64,000 bases of DNA from Bacteroidota bacterium. Its GTDB lineage: Bacteria > Bacteroidota > Bacteroidia > B-17B0 > Aurantibacillaceae. The stretch spans positions 1 to 64,000 of the forward strand of contig JAJNBG010000043.1 of the NCBI GenBank assembly GCA_021155905.1, given 5' to 3'. This document shows, one piece after another, positions 51,118 to 60,829 of the stretch. The notes beneath the pieces are model-generated. The model was not told where the DNA came from. It made no database searches and was given only the letters and a program-made list of their open reading frames with translations. Position 1 is the stretch's first letter; every line of letters starts with the position of its first letter. Both the position numbers and the translations under genes were made by a program.

Positions 51118-52497
51118 TTAATTACTCATTTGAGAAATCCCCTGAATCAAATCATGCTTAGTGATAATGTGCGTAGTACCTGCCAAATCAGTCATTAAAA
51201 CAGCGTTATTCTCCCTGGTAATTAATTTCGAAATGTCTTCCATATAAGTCTGATCGGTGACGAATGGAAATGGTGCCTGCATGATTTCCGACACTTTTTT
51301 AGTTTTAAGTGAATTGTCTTCGATCAATTTAGAAAACAGAAAGGTGTCATTGATAGAGCCCACAAATTTTTCTCCTTTTTTAACCGGGATCTGAGAAATA
51401 CCATATTTGTTCATGATATCCAATGCATCTGTAATAGTTGCCTCCGCATCTACGGTCAGTAATTTTTTGTTTTTATGAGAGGAAATCAGATCAATTGCTT
51501 TTGGTTTTTTTATTTCGAGAAAACCTCTGTCTCTCATCCAGTCATCATTAAACATTTTACCAAGGTAACGTGTTCCGTGATCATGAAAAATCACCACAAC
51601 AACATCTCCTTTTTTAAACATATGTTTCATTTGCATTAAACCTGCCATTGCTGATCCTGCACTGTTTCCCGCAAAAATACCTTCTTCTCTAGGGATGCGG
51701 CGTGTCATAATTGCCGCGTCCTTATCCGTTACTTTTTCAAAATGATCAATTAAATCGATGTCCACGTTTTCAGGTAAAAAATCTTCTCCGATTCCTTCGG
51801 TGATGTAAGGATGGATTTCATTTTTATCAATGACACCGGTTTCTTTTAATTTTTTGAAAATGGAACCGTATGTGTCAATTCCCAATACTTTAATATTTGG
51901 ATTTTTTTCCTTTAAATATTTACCCGTTCCGCTAATGGTTCCACCCGTTCCAACTCCTACCACTAAATGGGTAATTTTTCCTTCGGTTTGTTCCCAGATT
52001 TCAGGACCTGTTTGTTCGTAATGGGCCACTGAATTAGATTTATTATCATATTGGTTGGGCTTCCATGAATTAGGAATTTCTTTTACCAAACGGGAGGAAA
52101 CAGAATAATAGGATTTTGGATCTTCAGGCTCTACGTCGGTTGGGCAAACAACAACCTCTGCTCCAAATGCTCTCAGGGCATCTACTTTTTCTTTACTTTG
52201 CTTATCGGTGGTAGTAAATACACATTTATAACCTTTGATGATGGCTGCAATTGCCAATCCCATCCCGGTATTTCCACTGGTTCCTTCAATGATGGTCCCG
52301 CCCGGTTTTAAACGGCCGTCTTTTTCAGCATCTTCAATCATTTTCAAAGCCATGCGATCTTTGATTGAGTTTCCCGGATTGGTAGTTTCGATTTTCGCCA
52401 ATACGGTGCACGGCAAATCTTTAGTAATGTTATTAATTTTTACTAAAGGAGTGTTTCCAATAGTCTCAAGGATGTTATTGCTGATCTTTTGATACAT
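51118..52497 (-). CDS. Cystathionine beta-synthase-like enzyme with CBS domains
   Basis: A 459-residue PLP enzyme. Residues 1-325 are the fold type II catalytic domain (NTPLVKINNI, PGNSIKDRMALKMIED with the PLP lysine, EGTSGNTGMGLA, GVGTGGTISGTGKYL). Residues 335-459 hold two CBS motifs that usually regulate activity by nucleotide or SAM binding. It joins serine (or O-acetylserine) to homocysteine or sulphide in cysteine metabolism; the exact donor cannot be fixed from sequence. Confidence 0.9.
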   Translation of the reverse strand: MYQKISNNILETIGNTPLVKINNITKDLPCTVLAKIETTNPGNSIKDRMALKMIEDAEKDGRLKPGGTIIEGTSGNTGMGLAIAAIIKGYKCVFTTTDKQSKEKVDALRAFGAEVVVCPTDVEPEDPKSYYSVSSRLVKEIPNSWKPNQYDNKSNSVAHYEQTGPEIWEQTEGKITHLVVGVGTGGTISGTGKYLKEKNPNIKVLGIDTYGSIFKKLKETGVIDKNEIHPYITEGIGEDFLPENVDIDLIDHFEKVTDKDAAIMTRRIPREEGIFAGNSAGSAMAGLMQMKHMFKKGDVVVVIFHDHGTRYLGKMFNDDWMRDRGFLEIKKPKAIDLISSHKNKKLLTVDAEATITDALDIMNKYGISQIPVKKGEKFVGSINDTFLFSKLIEDNSLKTKKVSEIMQAPFPFVTDQTYMEDISKLITRENNAVLMTDLAGTTHIITKHDLIQGISQMSN

Positions 52498-52531
52498 GTT
52501 GATGTGTGGTTATAATATAGAATGTAAAAAT

Positions 52532-52564
52532 AAAAAAACAGCGCAGATATATCGTGCGCTGTTT
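52532..52564 (-). terminator. Terminator after purC
   Basis: On the minus strand: AAACAGCGC, 11-base loop, GCGCTGTTT followed by TTTT. It lies between the end of purC and the start of the cystathionine beta-synthase-like gene. Confidence 0.85.
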
Positions 52565-52653
52565 AAAAATGTTTGTAACTCATAATGTTGTAATTGACCA
52601 GATTTCAACTTCTCGCCAATGGTCTGGCAGCTGCTCAATCTACAATACCTTTT

Positions 52654-53601
52654 CTACCCAAGTTTGGTTAAAGCATCAAGAATATTTTTCTCAACCCTTT
52701 CCTGTAAATTATCCGTTGGATGTTTCACGAATTTGTCCCCTGTTACTTTTTCAAACAATTCAATATATCTATCGGAGATTTCCTTTACCCAGGCCTCATT
52801 CATTTCGGGAACTGACTGGCCTTCTTTACCCTGGAACCCATTTTCAATTAACCAACGGCGGACGAATTCCTTGCTGAGTTGTTTTTGCTCTTCACCTTTG
52901 GCTTGCCTTTCGTTATAGCCTTCCAGATAAAAATACCTTGACGAATCAGGGGTGTGTATTTCATCCATTAAAAACACTTTGCCGTCACATAAACCGAATT
53001 CATATTTTGTATCCACCAGGATAAGCCCCATTTTATTGGCTATTTCCTGGCCACGGGCATATAGTTTACGGGTGTAATCCTCTAATTGCACGTAGTATTT
53101 TTCTTCTACAATCCCTTGTTTTAAAATTTCTTCACGGCTGATGTCTTCATCATGTCCTTCAGATGCTTTGGTGGTAGGCGTAATGATTGGTTCAGGCAAT
53201 TTATCGCTTTCTTTTAAACCTTCCGGTAAAGTAACACCGCACAATGTCCTTAATCCATTTTGATAAGTTCTGGCAGCATGTCCTGCTAAATAACCACGAA
53301 TTACCATTTCCACTTTAAAAGGTTGGCAAACACGGCCAATAGTCACTACAGGATCCGGCACAGCTAATACCCAGTTTGGAACAATGTCTTTTGTTTCATT
53401 CAAAAATTTAGCTGCGATCTGGTTTAACACCTGGCCCTTGTATGGAATGCCTTTTGGCAATACTACGTCGAAAGCACTGATTCGGTCACTTGCCACCATG
53501 ACTAAATATTTATCGTCGATATTATAAACATCGCGGACTTTTCCTTTGTAAAAGCTTTTTTGTTTTGGGAAATTAAATTTGGTGGCAGTTAATGCTGACA
53601 T
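52654..53601 (-). CDS. purC: Phosphoribosylaminoimidazole-succinocarboxamide synthase
   Basis: A 315-residue purine biosynthesis enzyme joining CAIR and aspartate to SAICAR with ATP. Long (plant/yeast-like) form. Motifs: [61 protein letters not shown]. Cytoplasmic; single gene with its own promoter and terminator. Confidence 0.96.
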   Translation of the reverse strand: MSALTATKFNFPKQKSFYKGKVRDVYNIDDKYLVMVASDRISAFDVVLPKGIPYKGQVLNQIAAKFLNETKDIVPNWVLAVPDPVVTIGRVCQPFKVEMVIRGYLAGHAARTYQNGLRTLCGVTLPEGLKESDKLPEPIITPTTKASEGHDEDISREEILKQGIVEEKYYVQLEDYTRKLYARGQEIANKMGLILVDTKYEFGLCDGKVFLMDEIHTPDSSRYFYLEGYNERQAKGEEQKQLSKEFVRRWLIENGFQGKEGQSVPEMNEAWVKEISDRYIELFEKVTGDKFVKHPTDNLQERVEKNILDALTKLG

Positions 53602-53619
53602 AGTTTAAATTTTGAATGG

Positions 53620-53647
53620 CAAATATATAAAACTATTTACTGTTCAA
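53620..53647 (-). promoter_or_regulatory. Bacteroidota-type promoter of purC
   Basis: On the minus strand TTG (53645-53647), 17 bases, TATATTTG (53627-53620): full match to TTG-N17-23-TAnnTTTG. Expected start about 12 bases before ATG 53601, giving a very short leader. Confidence 0.6.
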
Positions 53648-53706
53648 TGTGTTGAATTACCCACACATTACTCACAGTGTCAAAAGGGAAAACAGAGCCT
53701 GAGAAT

Positions 53707-54852
53707 TTAATTTATGACCTTTTGTATAGCATCAATTGTTTTTCTGGAAATCACATCCCAGTTAAATTCTGATTGAACCAATCGCAGAGAATTTTCTTTT
53801 TTTCCCGCAAGATCTTTTGAGTACAATGCTTGCATTATGGCGGCTTCCAATTCTTTTTTATTGGCGGGTTCGATCAGCCAGCCATTCCTGTCAGTTACCA
53901 TAGCCGATACAGCCCCGACATTGGTTGCTATAATTGCTAAACCACTTGCCATGGCTTCTAATATTACATTCGGAAAACCTTCGCTCCAACTTGGACAAAC
54001 CAATATATCCGATTTAGATAATAAGACTTTTATTTTTTTTGTATCCCTTATTTCTCCATGATATACTATAAATTCATGTTTAATTTTTAAAGAATCCGGG
54101 ATAGGGCCAATAAATTCAAAACCGAATTTTTGTTTTTCAGAAATCAGTTTCTGTAAAACCTCGTTTAATTCAATAACGCCTTTTCTTCTTTCAGCGCGGC
54201 CAAGGAAGACAAATTTGGTAACGTCGCCTGTAGTTGCAGTTATCGTTTCATTGATAAAATTCTTCTCAACTCCTGAAGGAATTTCAATAATATGACCGGG
54301 GGCTACACCTATGGATTTAATAATGTCTGTTATTTTTCCCCCATAAGAAAAAACTGTATCAGCTTGTTGAGATATTTTTTTGACAAAAGATTGCAATAAA
54401 ATCTGTTGCAGCTTCGATTTTAATTCAGGCGCTAACTGAAACATTTCATATCCATGAAAATTGACTCCTATTTTGCAGCATTGGATGTTTCCTTTTTTCT
54501 TTTCAGAAATTAACTTCCAGCCTGAAAACCCCTTGGTATAAATAAAATCATAAGTACTTAATTTATCTTTGATCGCGTCAAAAGCCAGACTGGAATATTT
54601 ATAGGATTTATAAATATAATGACCCGGAAACTTTACTGATGCCGGAAAATTCAGTACAGTGGAATGAATGAATTCTTTTTCTTCGGAAGTAAAAAATTCA
54701 AGTTCATTAATGTCGTAGGAAGAATCATTGTAATGAACAAGATCAACGTGCACCTTATTTTTAGCAAAATATTTTGCCAGATAAAATGAGTGCTTTTGCA
54801 TGCCTCCCAGTACATAAGGTGAAATTCCATCTGTGATGAGGGCTATACGCAT
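53707..54852 (-). CDS. Glycosyltransferase family 4 (GT-B)
   Basis: A 381-residue GT-B retaining glycosyltransferase. N-terminal domain opens GISPYVLGGMQKHSFYLAKYF (acceptor-side glycine loop), C-terminal donor domain FVFLGRAERRKGVIELNE, ILVCPSWSEGFPNVILEAMASGLAIIATNVGAV (E-x7-E region). It likely adds a sugar to a lipid-linked or surface glycan; substrate unknown. Not part of a visible glycan cluster: it is flanked by purC and a DUF4270 gene. Confidence 0.88.
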   Translation of the reverse strand: MRIALITDGISPYVLGGMQKHSFYLAKYFAKNKVHVDLVHYNDSSYDINELEFFTSEEKEFIHSTVLNFPASVKFPGHYIYKSYKYSSLAFDAIKDKLSTYDFIYTKGFSGWKLISEKKKGNIQCCKIGVNFHGYEMFQLAPELKSKLQQILLQSFVKKISQQADTVFSYGGKITDIIKSIGVAPGHIIEIPSGVEKNFINETITATTGDVTKFVFLGRAERRKGVIELNEVLQKLISEKQKFGFEFIGPIPDSLKIKHEFIVYHGEIRDTKKIKVLLSKSDILVCPSWSEGFPNVILEAMASGLAIIATNVGAVSAMVTDRNGWLIEPANKKELEAAIMQALYSKDLAGKKENSLRLVQSEFNWDVISRKTIDAIQKVIN

Positions 54853-54861
54853 TGTAGGATA

Positions 54862-56232
54862 TTATTTATCGTAGGGATACTTTACGTAGGTAAGCTTAAA
54901 AACAGGCTTAAAGTTGGGATTTGTTTTACCTCCAAGCACAACTCTTTCCAGGCGATCGTCTCTTCGGATGACAATTGATCGGTTAGGGGAGGCATTCACT
55001 AAATAAAATCCATAATTGCCCACCTCTCCGTTAAGAATTTTCTGAACCTGCCTCGCAATATTAAACACATATTGTTTCTTAGTGGCATCATAGCTACCTC
55101 CGTATTTTACAAAATCGGATGTTTCCAGTTGGTCAAATACCAATTCTTCAACACCATCTGCATTACAGGCAATTAAAGCCAGGTTGGCAGGATATCCGTA
55201 TTTATAAGTGTATGGGCTTACGATATCATCTATTTTAACAATCAGTTCTGCCCGATTGATGGACACTTTTTGAGAGTCTGTTAAATTTTTAAGGTAAGGC
55301 AGGTAAATTTTAGTCCTCGTTCCACCAAAAGTATTTAAATAAACATTTGAATTGCCTTTCAATAAGGCAGTACTTTCACTTCCTGAGATCTGATCAAATA
55401 AATTCTGAGAAGCGCCGGAAACATAATTGTGATCTATATGGTTAAACTTTACGGCATCATTCCCCCTGAAACTGAACTGAAATATCTGGCCTTTGGTACT
55501 GACTGAATTTCCGTCGTGGTAATAGAGATTAACCCCTGATATATCAGCGTCCAGGTCATATCGTCTGATAGTACCTGATCCGGGAGCACCTAACGTAGAG
55601 TTGGAAGTGGTGATATAAAATCCTTTGTAGGCGTTTTGAAAAGCAGTATTATTAGTTAAATTGGAATTGGTTTGTAAAATGTATTGAGCCATATTATGAT
55701 CCAGTGGCAAAACCAAACACAAATTATTACCTCTTATTTTTACCTTTCCTGTTATTGAGCTTACAACGCCTGATGATTTTAAAAGATGACTGGAAATGGA
55801 ATACGAGGTACCCGCTACTAATTTTTCTGATAACAAATAGACATCATATTTTAACGCAGTGGAAGTATCTCCAAGAGCCTGACCTGGAGCATGAATTACA
55901 ATTTCTGCTGAATCCAAAACCGGGTTTGTCCCGAAAGTCACATTCGTTAAATTATTGGAAATGGAAAAGTTGGTATAAATACTGGCGTCTGTCCGTCCAA
56001 AAACAGGGTCCTGATTAGATCCTAAATATTTATAAGAGTCATTATAGGATCTGATCGTATTTTCCACTTTTTGAGTGTACATAAAAACAGAAGTAGTATC
56101 CGTAACGGTTAATCCAACCATGTCATTTTCAGGTTGAACATCCAGACCTAATACACTATTATCTTCTTTTTTCTTACATGAAAATAAAACCGTTAACAGT
56201 AAAAAAAGTAATCCTATATTAAGTTTGGTCAT
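54862..56232 (-). CDS. DUF4270 domain lipoprotein
   Basis: A 456-residue lipoprotein: LLFLLLTVLFSC lipobox then KKKEDNSVLGLDVQPEND, the typical start of DUF4270 proteins. A beta-rich body follows (TVTDTTSVFMYTQKVENTIR, YLGSNQDPVFGRTDASIYTNF, VLDSAEIVIHAPG), ending VLGGKTNPNFKPVFKLTYVKY. Conserved in Bacteroidota next to the GT5 gene; function unknown. Confidence 0.88.
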   Translation of the reverse strand: MTKLNIGLLFLLLTVLFSCKKKEDNSVLGLDVQPENDMVGLTVTDTTSVFMYTQKVENTIRSYNDSYKYLGSNQDPVFGRTDASIYTNFSISNNLTNVTFGTNPVLDSAEIVIHAPGQALGDTSTALKYDVYLLSEKLVAGTSYSISSHLLKSSGVVSSITGKVKIRGNNLCLVLPLDHNMAQYILQTNSNLTNNTAFQNAYKGFYITTSNSTLGAPGSGTIRRYDLDADISGVNLYYHDGNSVSTKGQIFQFSFRGNDAVKFNHIDHNYVSGASQNLFDQISGSESTALLKGNSNVYLNTFGGTRTKIYLPYLKNLTDSQKVSINRAELIVKIDDIVSPYTYKYGYPANLALIACNADGVEELVFDQLETSDFVKYGGSYDATKKQYVFNIARQVQKILNGEVGNYGFYLVNASPNRSIVIRRDDRLERVVLGGKTNPNFKPVFKLTYVKYPYDK

Positions 56233-56241
56233 AGAGTATAA

Positions 56242-56275
56242 TTAAAAACGCATAATTAGTGAAAATTATGCGTTT
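56242..56275 (-). terminator. Terminator-like hairpin between the GT5 and DUF4270 genes
   Basis: Perfect 12-bp stem AAACGCATAATT / AATTATGCGTTT with a 6-base loop, followed on the minus strand by TTTTTAAT. It lies only 10 bases upstream of the DUF4270 start, so it may terminate or attenuate. Confidence 0.7.
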
Positions 56276-56300
56276 AAAATAGTTAAAAGTGTATAATTTA

Positions 56301-57131
56301 TTAGTCCGCTAAAATAGAGGTATCTTCTAACACAAGGTCATAGAACTCATTATAGGCATCTGCGTATTCAGCTTCTCCTTTGTATTCCAAAAGTGGTTTG
56401 CCTGATTTTTTTGCATATTTAACCAGTTCTTCATTGACTTTTTCGCTTCCGAAAGAAATTCCATCTGCAAAATCAATAGCCAGTTTCATTAAATTCACAT
56501 ATGTGGCGTCTTCCAGGTGTTTTAATTCTTTTTTTGTAACACCGTCAATGATTGCTTTATCAATGATCTTTTTATTCAGAGATTTTGTAAATTCTTCTTC
56601 ATAAATAGTGAAGATGATTTTAGTTTCAGCAAATAATGGATCTTCAGTAAAGGCTTTTTTGATGTATAATGGAATTAAACCGGTAAACCAGCCATGGCAG
56701 TGGATTACATCAGGAGCCCAGCCAAGTTTTTTTACAGTTTCAATAACTCCACGGTTGAAAAACACAGTACGTTCATCATTGTCATCAAAGTATTTTCCTG
56801 TAGCCTTATCTGTTAAAACAGATTTACGCTGAAAATAATCATCGTTGTCAATAAAATAAACCTGCATACGTGCGGTTGGAATCGATGCCACTTTGATAAT
56901 CAACGGATGATCAGCATTGTTAATAACGATATTCATACCTGATAAACGAATCACCTCATGTAACTGGTGGCGTCTTTCGTTTATGTTGCCGTACTTAGGC
57001 ATAAAAGTTCTTATTTCTTTCCCTCTTTCCTGAATTGCCTGAGGTAATCTTCTGGCGATCTTTCCAATATGGGTTTCATCTAAATAAGGGGTAATCTCTT
57101 GTGACACAAAAAGAACTCTTGCTTTTCTCAT
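56301..57131 (-). CDS. GT5 glycogen/starch synthase N-terminal domain protein
   Basis: A 276-residue protein covering only the N-terminal half of a GT5 glycogen synthase: VLFVSQEITPYLDETHIGKIARRLPQ, IRTFMPKYGN, VQVYFIDNDDY-type strand and VIHCHGWFTGLIPLY. The C-terminal donor-sugar domain is absent. The KVGGLG-type motif of active synthases is replaced by THIGKIARR. Half-length versions of this kind are conserved next to panC and DUF4270 in Bacteroidota, so it is a family form, not a local truncation. Activity uncertain. Confidence 0.82.
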   Translation of the reverse strand: MRKARVLFVSQEITPYLDETHIGKIARRLPQAIQERGKEIRTFMPKYGNINERRHQLHEVIRLSGMNIVINNADHPLIIKVASIPTARMQVYFIDNDDYFQRKSVLTDKATGKYFDDNDERTVFFNRGVIETVKKLGWAPDVIHCHGWFTGLIPLYIKKAFTEDPLFAETKIIFTIYEEEFTKSLNKKIIDKAIIDGVTKKELKHLEDATYVNLMKLAIDFADGISFGSEKVNEELVKYAKKSGKPLLEYKGEAEYADAYNEFYDLVLEDTSILAD

Positions 57132-57212
57132 ATATTAGATTGATTTAAAGTGGATTTTAACGACATACAAAAGTAATAAAAAAAAAACCATATATCAAAG
57201 TATTATTTAGCT

Positions 57213-57986
57213 TTGGAGCCTATTATTTCCATAAAAAGGCTAAAAAAGGGACACGTCTCTTTGATTGCTTATTCTAAAGCTCAAACCAAAGTAACTGTCT
57301 GCAGTATCTTTGTCAATCCTACTCAATTCAATAATCCATCTGATCTGACCCATTATCCCAGAACGCCCGATGAAGACATTGCTATGTTAAAGGCAGCAGG
57401 ATGTGATATTTTATATATGCCCGAAATCAGTGACGTTTATCCCGAAAAAGACCTGAGAAGCTTTGATTTTGGATATCTTGATACGATACTCGAAGCAGCT
57501 CACCGTCCCGGCCATTTCAACGGCGTGGCACAGGTGGTTAGTATATTACTGGAAGGGGTAAAACCCAATAAAGCGTTTTTTGGAAGTAAAGACTATCAGC
57601 AGGTAATGGTTGTAAAAAGCCTGGTGAAACAGTTAAAATTACCAATTGAAATAGTAGCCTGTCCTATTGTAAGGGAAGCAGACGGTTTGGCTATGAGTTC
57701 CAGAAATACAAGATTGAATGCAGGAGAACGTGAAATTGCGGCCCACATCCCTGAATGGATGCAAAAAGCCGTTGGTATCATAAAGGAACAGGGGATTGAA
57801 CAGGCAAAAACGTTTATAGAAATACAGGTTTCAACTATTCCTTTGATGAAACTGGACTATTACGAGGTATGTGATGCGGAAACGCTGGAGCCAATTCAGG
57901 AAATAAAACCGGGTCAAAAAGCCATTTCCTTAATAGCCTTATTTGTGGGTGAAATCCGGCTGATCGATAATTGGATGGTTAATTAA
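57213..57986 (+). CDS. panC: Pantothenate synthetase lacking its N-terminal ATP-binding motif
   Basis: A 257-residue PanC, normally about 280. From GHVSLIAYSKAQTKVTVCSIFVNPTQF onward it is typical (GSKDYQQVMVVKSLV, READGLAMSSRNTRL), so the pantoate/beta-alanine ligase fold is clear. The N-terminus reads MEPIISIKRLKKGHVSLI: a start like other PanC (ISIKRLKK) joins directly to GHVSLI, and roughly 20-25 residues with PTMGALHxGH, which bind ATP, are missing. Start is TTG 57213 with no earlier frame. An in-frame deletion in strain or assembly is likely. Its end overlaps the convergent AlgX-like gene by 48 bases. Confidence 0.85.
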   Translation: MEPIISIKRLKKGHVSLIAYSKAQTKVTVCSIFVNPTQFNNPSDLTHYPRTPDEDIAMLKAAGCDILYMPEISDVYPEKDLRSFDFGYLDTILEAAHRPGHFNGVAQVVSILLEGVKPNKAFFGSKDYQQVMVVKSLVKQLKLPIEIVACPIVREADGLAMSSRNTRLNAGEREIAAHIPEWMQKAVGIIKEQGIEQAKTFIEIQVSTIPLMKLDYYEVCDAETLEPIQEIKPGQKAISLIALFVGEIRLIDNWMVN

Positions 57987-59114
57987 CCACTTTTTCAGAT
58001 AATTTTCGGCATCCTCGAGAAATCCCCAGCCCATACTTTTGATATTGGATTCAGTAGCCAGTATCATAATAACCTCTGACCGATCAAGTTGTTTATTTAT
58101 TACGTGATCATGATCCAGTACTTTCTCTTTACCCTCTGGGTATGGAACTTTGTTGTAATATAAAAAAGTAGGCTGATCAAAACAGTTAACGAAATCTGAT
58201 CTGTATAAATTCCAGTAAAAGCTATCTCCTATTACCAGTAGTTTCGGTTTTATTTTTCCTATCGTATCGGTGACTTCAATTTCGGGATAGGCCAGGTCAA
58301 AGCTTTTGAGTTTAAACAGGAGGTTGATGCCATATTCAATGTCCTTGTCCTCATTTTTTGGCTGATCCATGTGAATACTTTTAATAGAGAGGTTGGGCAA
58401 GTAACAATTTTTTTTGAACTCAATGTATTTTATAATGGAATCAGCGGCCAGCCAGGAACCATAAGTACTCCAGTGATTACCATGCTTAGGGTAGAGCGGG
58501 TATTTTGAATCTGCTTTATGTTCCATGAACCATTTACTGAAGTCAATGCAGTTTATATTCCTGGTTTTAATTGCTTCGGCGATATATGCATAGTTTGTTT
58601 GACTTCCTTTGCACTTCACGTCCCTAGGTAAATATTCTTTATAAAACGCGGGTTTCCCGGGGGCGATGACCACAATCAGCTGCTTGTTGAGTTGACCGAA
58701 CTGCTCAGAAATTAGTTTTAAGCGGTCTAAATTCAGATTGATACTGTCCTCGCCCATAAAATCATCTCCGCAAAATGACCGGATATAAGTTGTTTCAAAC
58801 AGGTATCCGTCTTTACCGGCCACAACTCCATTTGCATTTACTCTATTGAATAAGCTAAAAAGAATCTGGTTATTGATTTTAATCAAAAGGCTTCTGAAAC
58901 CAAAATGATGAGACAAATGCCCGCTCATTTTTTGTTGCCATATTCCTGAAAAGTAAGTTGACTTTGTAAAAGAGGTATCTGTACAAACAACATCATCACC
59001 TGCCAGCTTATATAGTTTTACAAAATTGAAAGAGCTTTGAAATAGCGGAAGAAATAATACAAGTAACGTAATGATGAGTAATGCTTTTTTGAATATAATG
59101 GTCTTTGAAAGCAA
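57939..59114 (-). CDS. Second AlgX/AlgJ-like SGNH acetyltransferase component
   Basis: A 391-residue protein with an N-terminal membrane anchor (ALLIITLLVLFLPLFQSS) and an AlgX-like SGNH domain: VAGKDGYLFETTYIRSFCGDDF, LIVVIAPGKPAFYKEYL, YPLYPKHGNHWSTYGSW (the HxW block) and LLVIGDSFYWNLY (serine block). It shares order and motifs with the protein at 22460 (GDDFxGE, APGK, HHW/NHW, LAYPxI). No MBOAT gene is adjacent; it may use the distant one or an unlisted partner. It is convergent with panC and overlaps it by 48 bases. Confidence 0.8.
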   Translation of the reverse strand: MLSKTIIFKKALLIITLLVLFLPLFQSSFNFVKLYKLAGDDVVCTDTSFTKSTYFSGIWQQKMSGHLSHHFGFRSLLIKINNQILFSLFNRVNANGVVAGKDGYLFETTYIRSFCGDDFMGEDSINLNLDRLKLISEQFGQLNKQLIVVIAPGKPAFYKEYLPRDVKCKGSQTNYAYIAEAIKTRNINCIDFSKWFMEHKADSKYPLYPKHGNHWSTYGSWLAADSIIKYIEFKKNCYLPNLSIKSIHMDQPKNEDKDIEYGINLLFKLKSFDLAYPEIEVTDTIGKIKPKLLVIGDSFYWNLYRSDFVNCFDQPTFLYYNKVPYPEGKEKVLDHDHVINKQLDRSEVIMILATESNIKSMGWGFLEDAENYLKKWLINHPIIDQPDFTHK

Positions 59115-59223
59115 TGGAATAATTACGAGCCGGCTTTAAAAATTAGTTTTGTTAATTAAACTATTAAAGATAAGCTTTTGAACCCATAAAATATACTATT
59201 TTTGGCTTTTTAATTTTAATACC

Positions 59224-60768
59224 ATGAGCAATATAAAACCCGAAGATTTTTTTAAAAATATAATTTCGCATTGTAAAGAATACGGCTTTATTTTTCAAAG
59301 CAGTGAAATTTATGATGGCCTGAGTGCTGTTTATGATTATGGCCAAATGGGAGCGGAATTAAAGAAAAACATCCGTGATTATTGGTGGAAAGCCATGGTG
59401 CAAATGAATGAGAACATTGTGGGGATTGATGCGGCGATTTTTATGCATCCTACAACCTGGAAAGCAAGCGGCCACGTGGATGCTTTCAATGATCCATTAA
59501 TTGACAACAAAGACAGTAAGAAACGCTACCGTGCCGATGTATTGATAGAAGAACATGTGGCGAAGATTGAAGATAAGATCAACAAGGAAGTTGAAAAAGC
59601 AGCCAAGCGTTTTGAGAATTTTGACGCAGAGATGTTTAAATCTACCAACGGAAGAGTTAAAGAATACCAGGATAAAATTGATGCGATTAATGAGCGTTTT
59701 AAAACGGCTTTAAACGTGAATAATTTAGAAGAAGTTAAACAAATTATTGTTGACCTGGAAATTGTTTGCCCTATCAGCGGAACTAAAAACTGGACTGACG
59801 TACGCCAGTTCAATTTGATGTTCAACACGTCAACCGGTACCGTAACGGATGAAACCAATATCATTTATTTACGTCCTGAAACTGCCCAGGGAATTTTTGT
59901 GAATTACCTGAACGTTCAGAAAACTGGACGCATGAAATTACCATTCGGTATTGCGCAAACCGGTAAAGCATTTCGTAATGAGATTGTTGCCCGCCAGTTT
60001 ATTTTCAGGATGCGTGAATTTGAACAAATGGAAATGCAGTTTTTCGTGAAGCCGGGAACAGAAATGGAGTGGTATGAATACTGGAAAAAAACTCGTTTAA
60101 ACTGGCATTTATCTTTGGGTTTAGGAGCGGAAAAATACCGTTACCATGATCATTTGAAGTTAGCCCATTATGCGAATGCGGCCTGTGATATCGAACATCA
60201 GTTTCCTTTCGGATTTAAAGAGCTGGAAGGAATTCACTCACGAACCGACTTTGATTTAAAACAACACCAGGAATTTTCCGGGAAGAAATTACAGTATTTT
60301 GATTCCGAAACGAACGAAAGTTATGTGCCATATGTTGTAGAAACATCTGTTGGTTTGGACCGTTTGTTTTTATCGGTGTTAGCGTCTGCTTTAAAAGAAG
60401 AATCACTGGAAGGTGGAGATACGAGAACTGTTTTAAATTTACCTCCGGCATTAGCGCCATACAAGGCCGCGATCTTTCCATTAGTAAAAAAAGATGGTTT
60501 GCCTGAACTGGCGGAAAGCATCATGAAGGACTTGAAATTTGATTTCATGTTGGCCTATGATGAAAAAGATACCGTTGGTAAGCGTTACAGAAGACAGGAT
60601 GCCATTGGTACACCTTTCTGCATCACAGTAGATCATCAGAGTTTACAAGATAAAACAGTGACCATTCGTCACCGTGATACCATGAAGCAGGATAGGGTAG
60701 CCATCACTGATTTACATAAAATTCTGACCGAGAAAACCAGTCTCCAGAGTTTATTAAAAAATCTTTAA
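59224..60768 (+). CDS. glyS: Glycine-tRNA ligase (class II, homodimeric type)
   Basis: A 514-residue glycyl-tRNA synthetase of the alpha2 type. Motif 2 region FLRPETAQGIFVNYLN-like with RPETAQGIFVNYL and IAQTGKAFRNEI, motif 3 GLDRLFLSVLA, and C-terminal anticodon domain from ALAPYKAAIFPLVK. Cytoplasmic. Length normal. Confidence 0.95.
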   Translation: MSNIKPEDFFKNIISHCKEYGFIFQSSEIYDGLSAVYDYGQMGAELKKNIRDYWWKAMVQMNENIVGIDAAIFMHPTTWKASGHVDAFNDPLIDNKDSKKRYRADVLIEEHVAKIEDKINKEVEKAAKRFENFDAEMFKSTNGRVKEYQDKIDAINERFKTALNVNNLEEVKQIIVDLEIVCPISGTKNWTDVRQFNLMFNTSTGTVTDETNIIYLRPETAQGIFVNYLNVQKTGRMKLPFGIAQTGKAFRNEIVARQFIFRMREFEQMEMQFFVKPGTEMEWYEYWKKTRLNWHLSLGLGAEKYRYHDHLKLAHYANAACDIEHQFPFGFKELEGIHSRTDFDLKQHQEFSGKKLQYFDSETNESYVPYVVETSVGLDRLFLSVLASALKEESLEGGDTRTVLNLPPALAPYKAAIFPLVKKDGLPELAESIMKDLKFDFMLAYDEKDTVGKRYRRQDAIGTPFCITVDHQSLQDKTVTIRHRDTMKQDRVAITDLHKILTEKTSLQSLLKNL

Positions 60769-60797
60769 ATTTTATTTTTACGTTTCGATTAAATGTA

Positions 60798-60805
60798 TAT
60801 TTTTG
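60798..60805 (+). promoter_or_regulatory. Putative -7 promoter box TATTTTTG
   Basis: Exact TAnnTTTG fit, 24 bases before the start codon of the small secreted protein gene at 60830. Confidence 0.45.
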
Positions 60806-60829
60806 CGTCCTAATAATCAAAAATAACAT

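Noticed and set aside
52554-52918. Two overlapping + strand ORFs opposite the end of purC
   Set aside because: They are antisense shadows of the purC coding region and include the terminator hairpin; no independent support.
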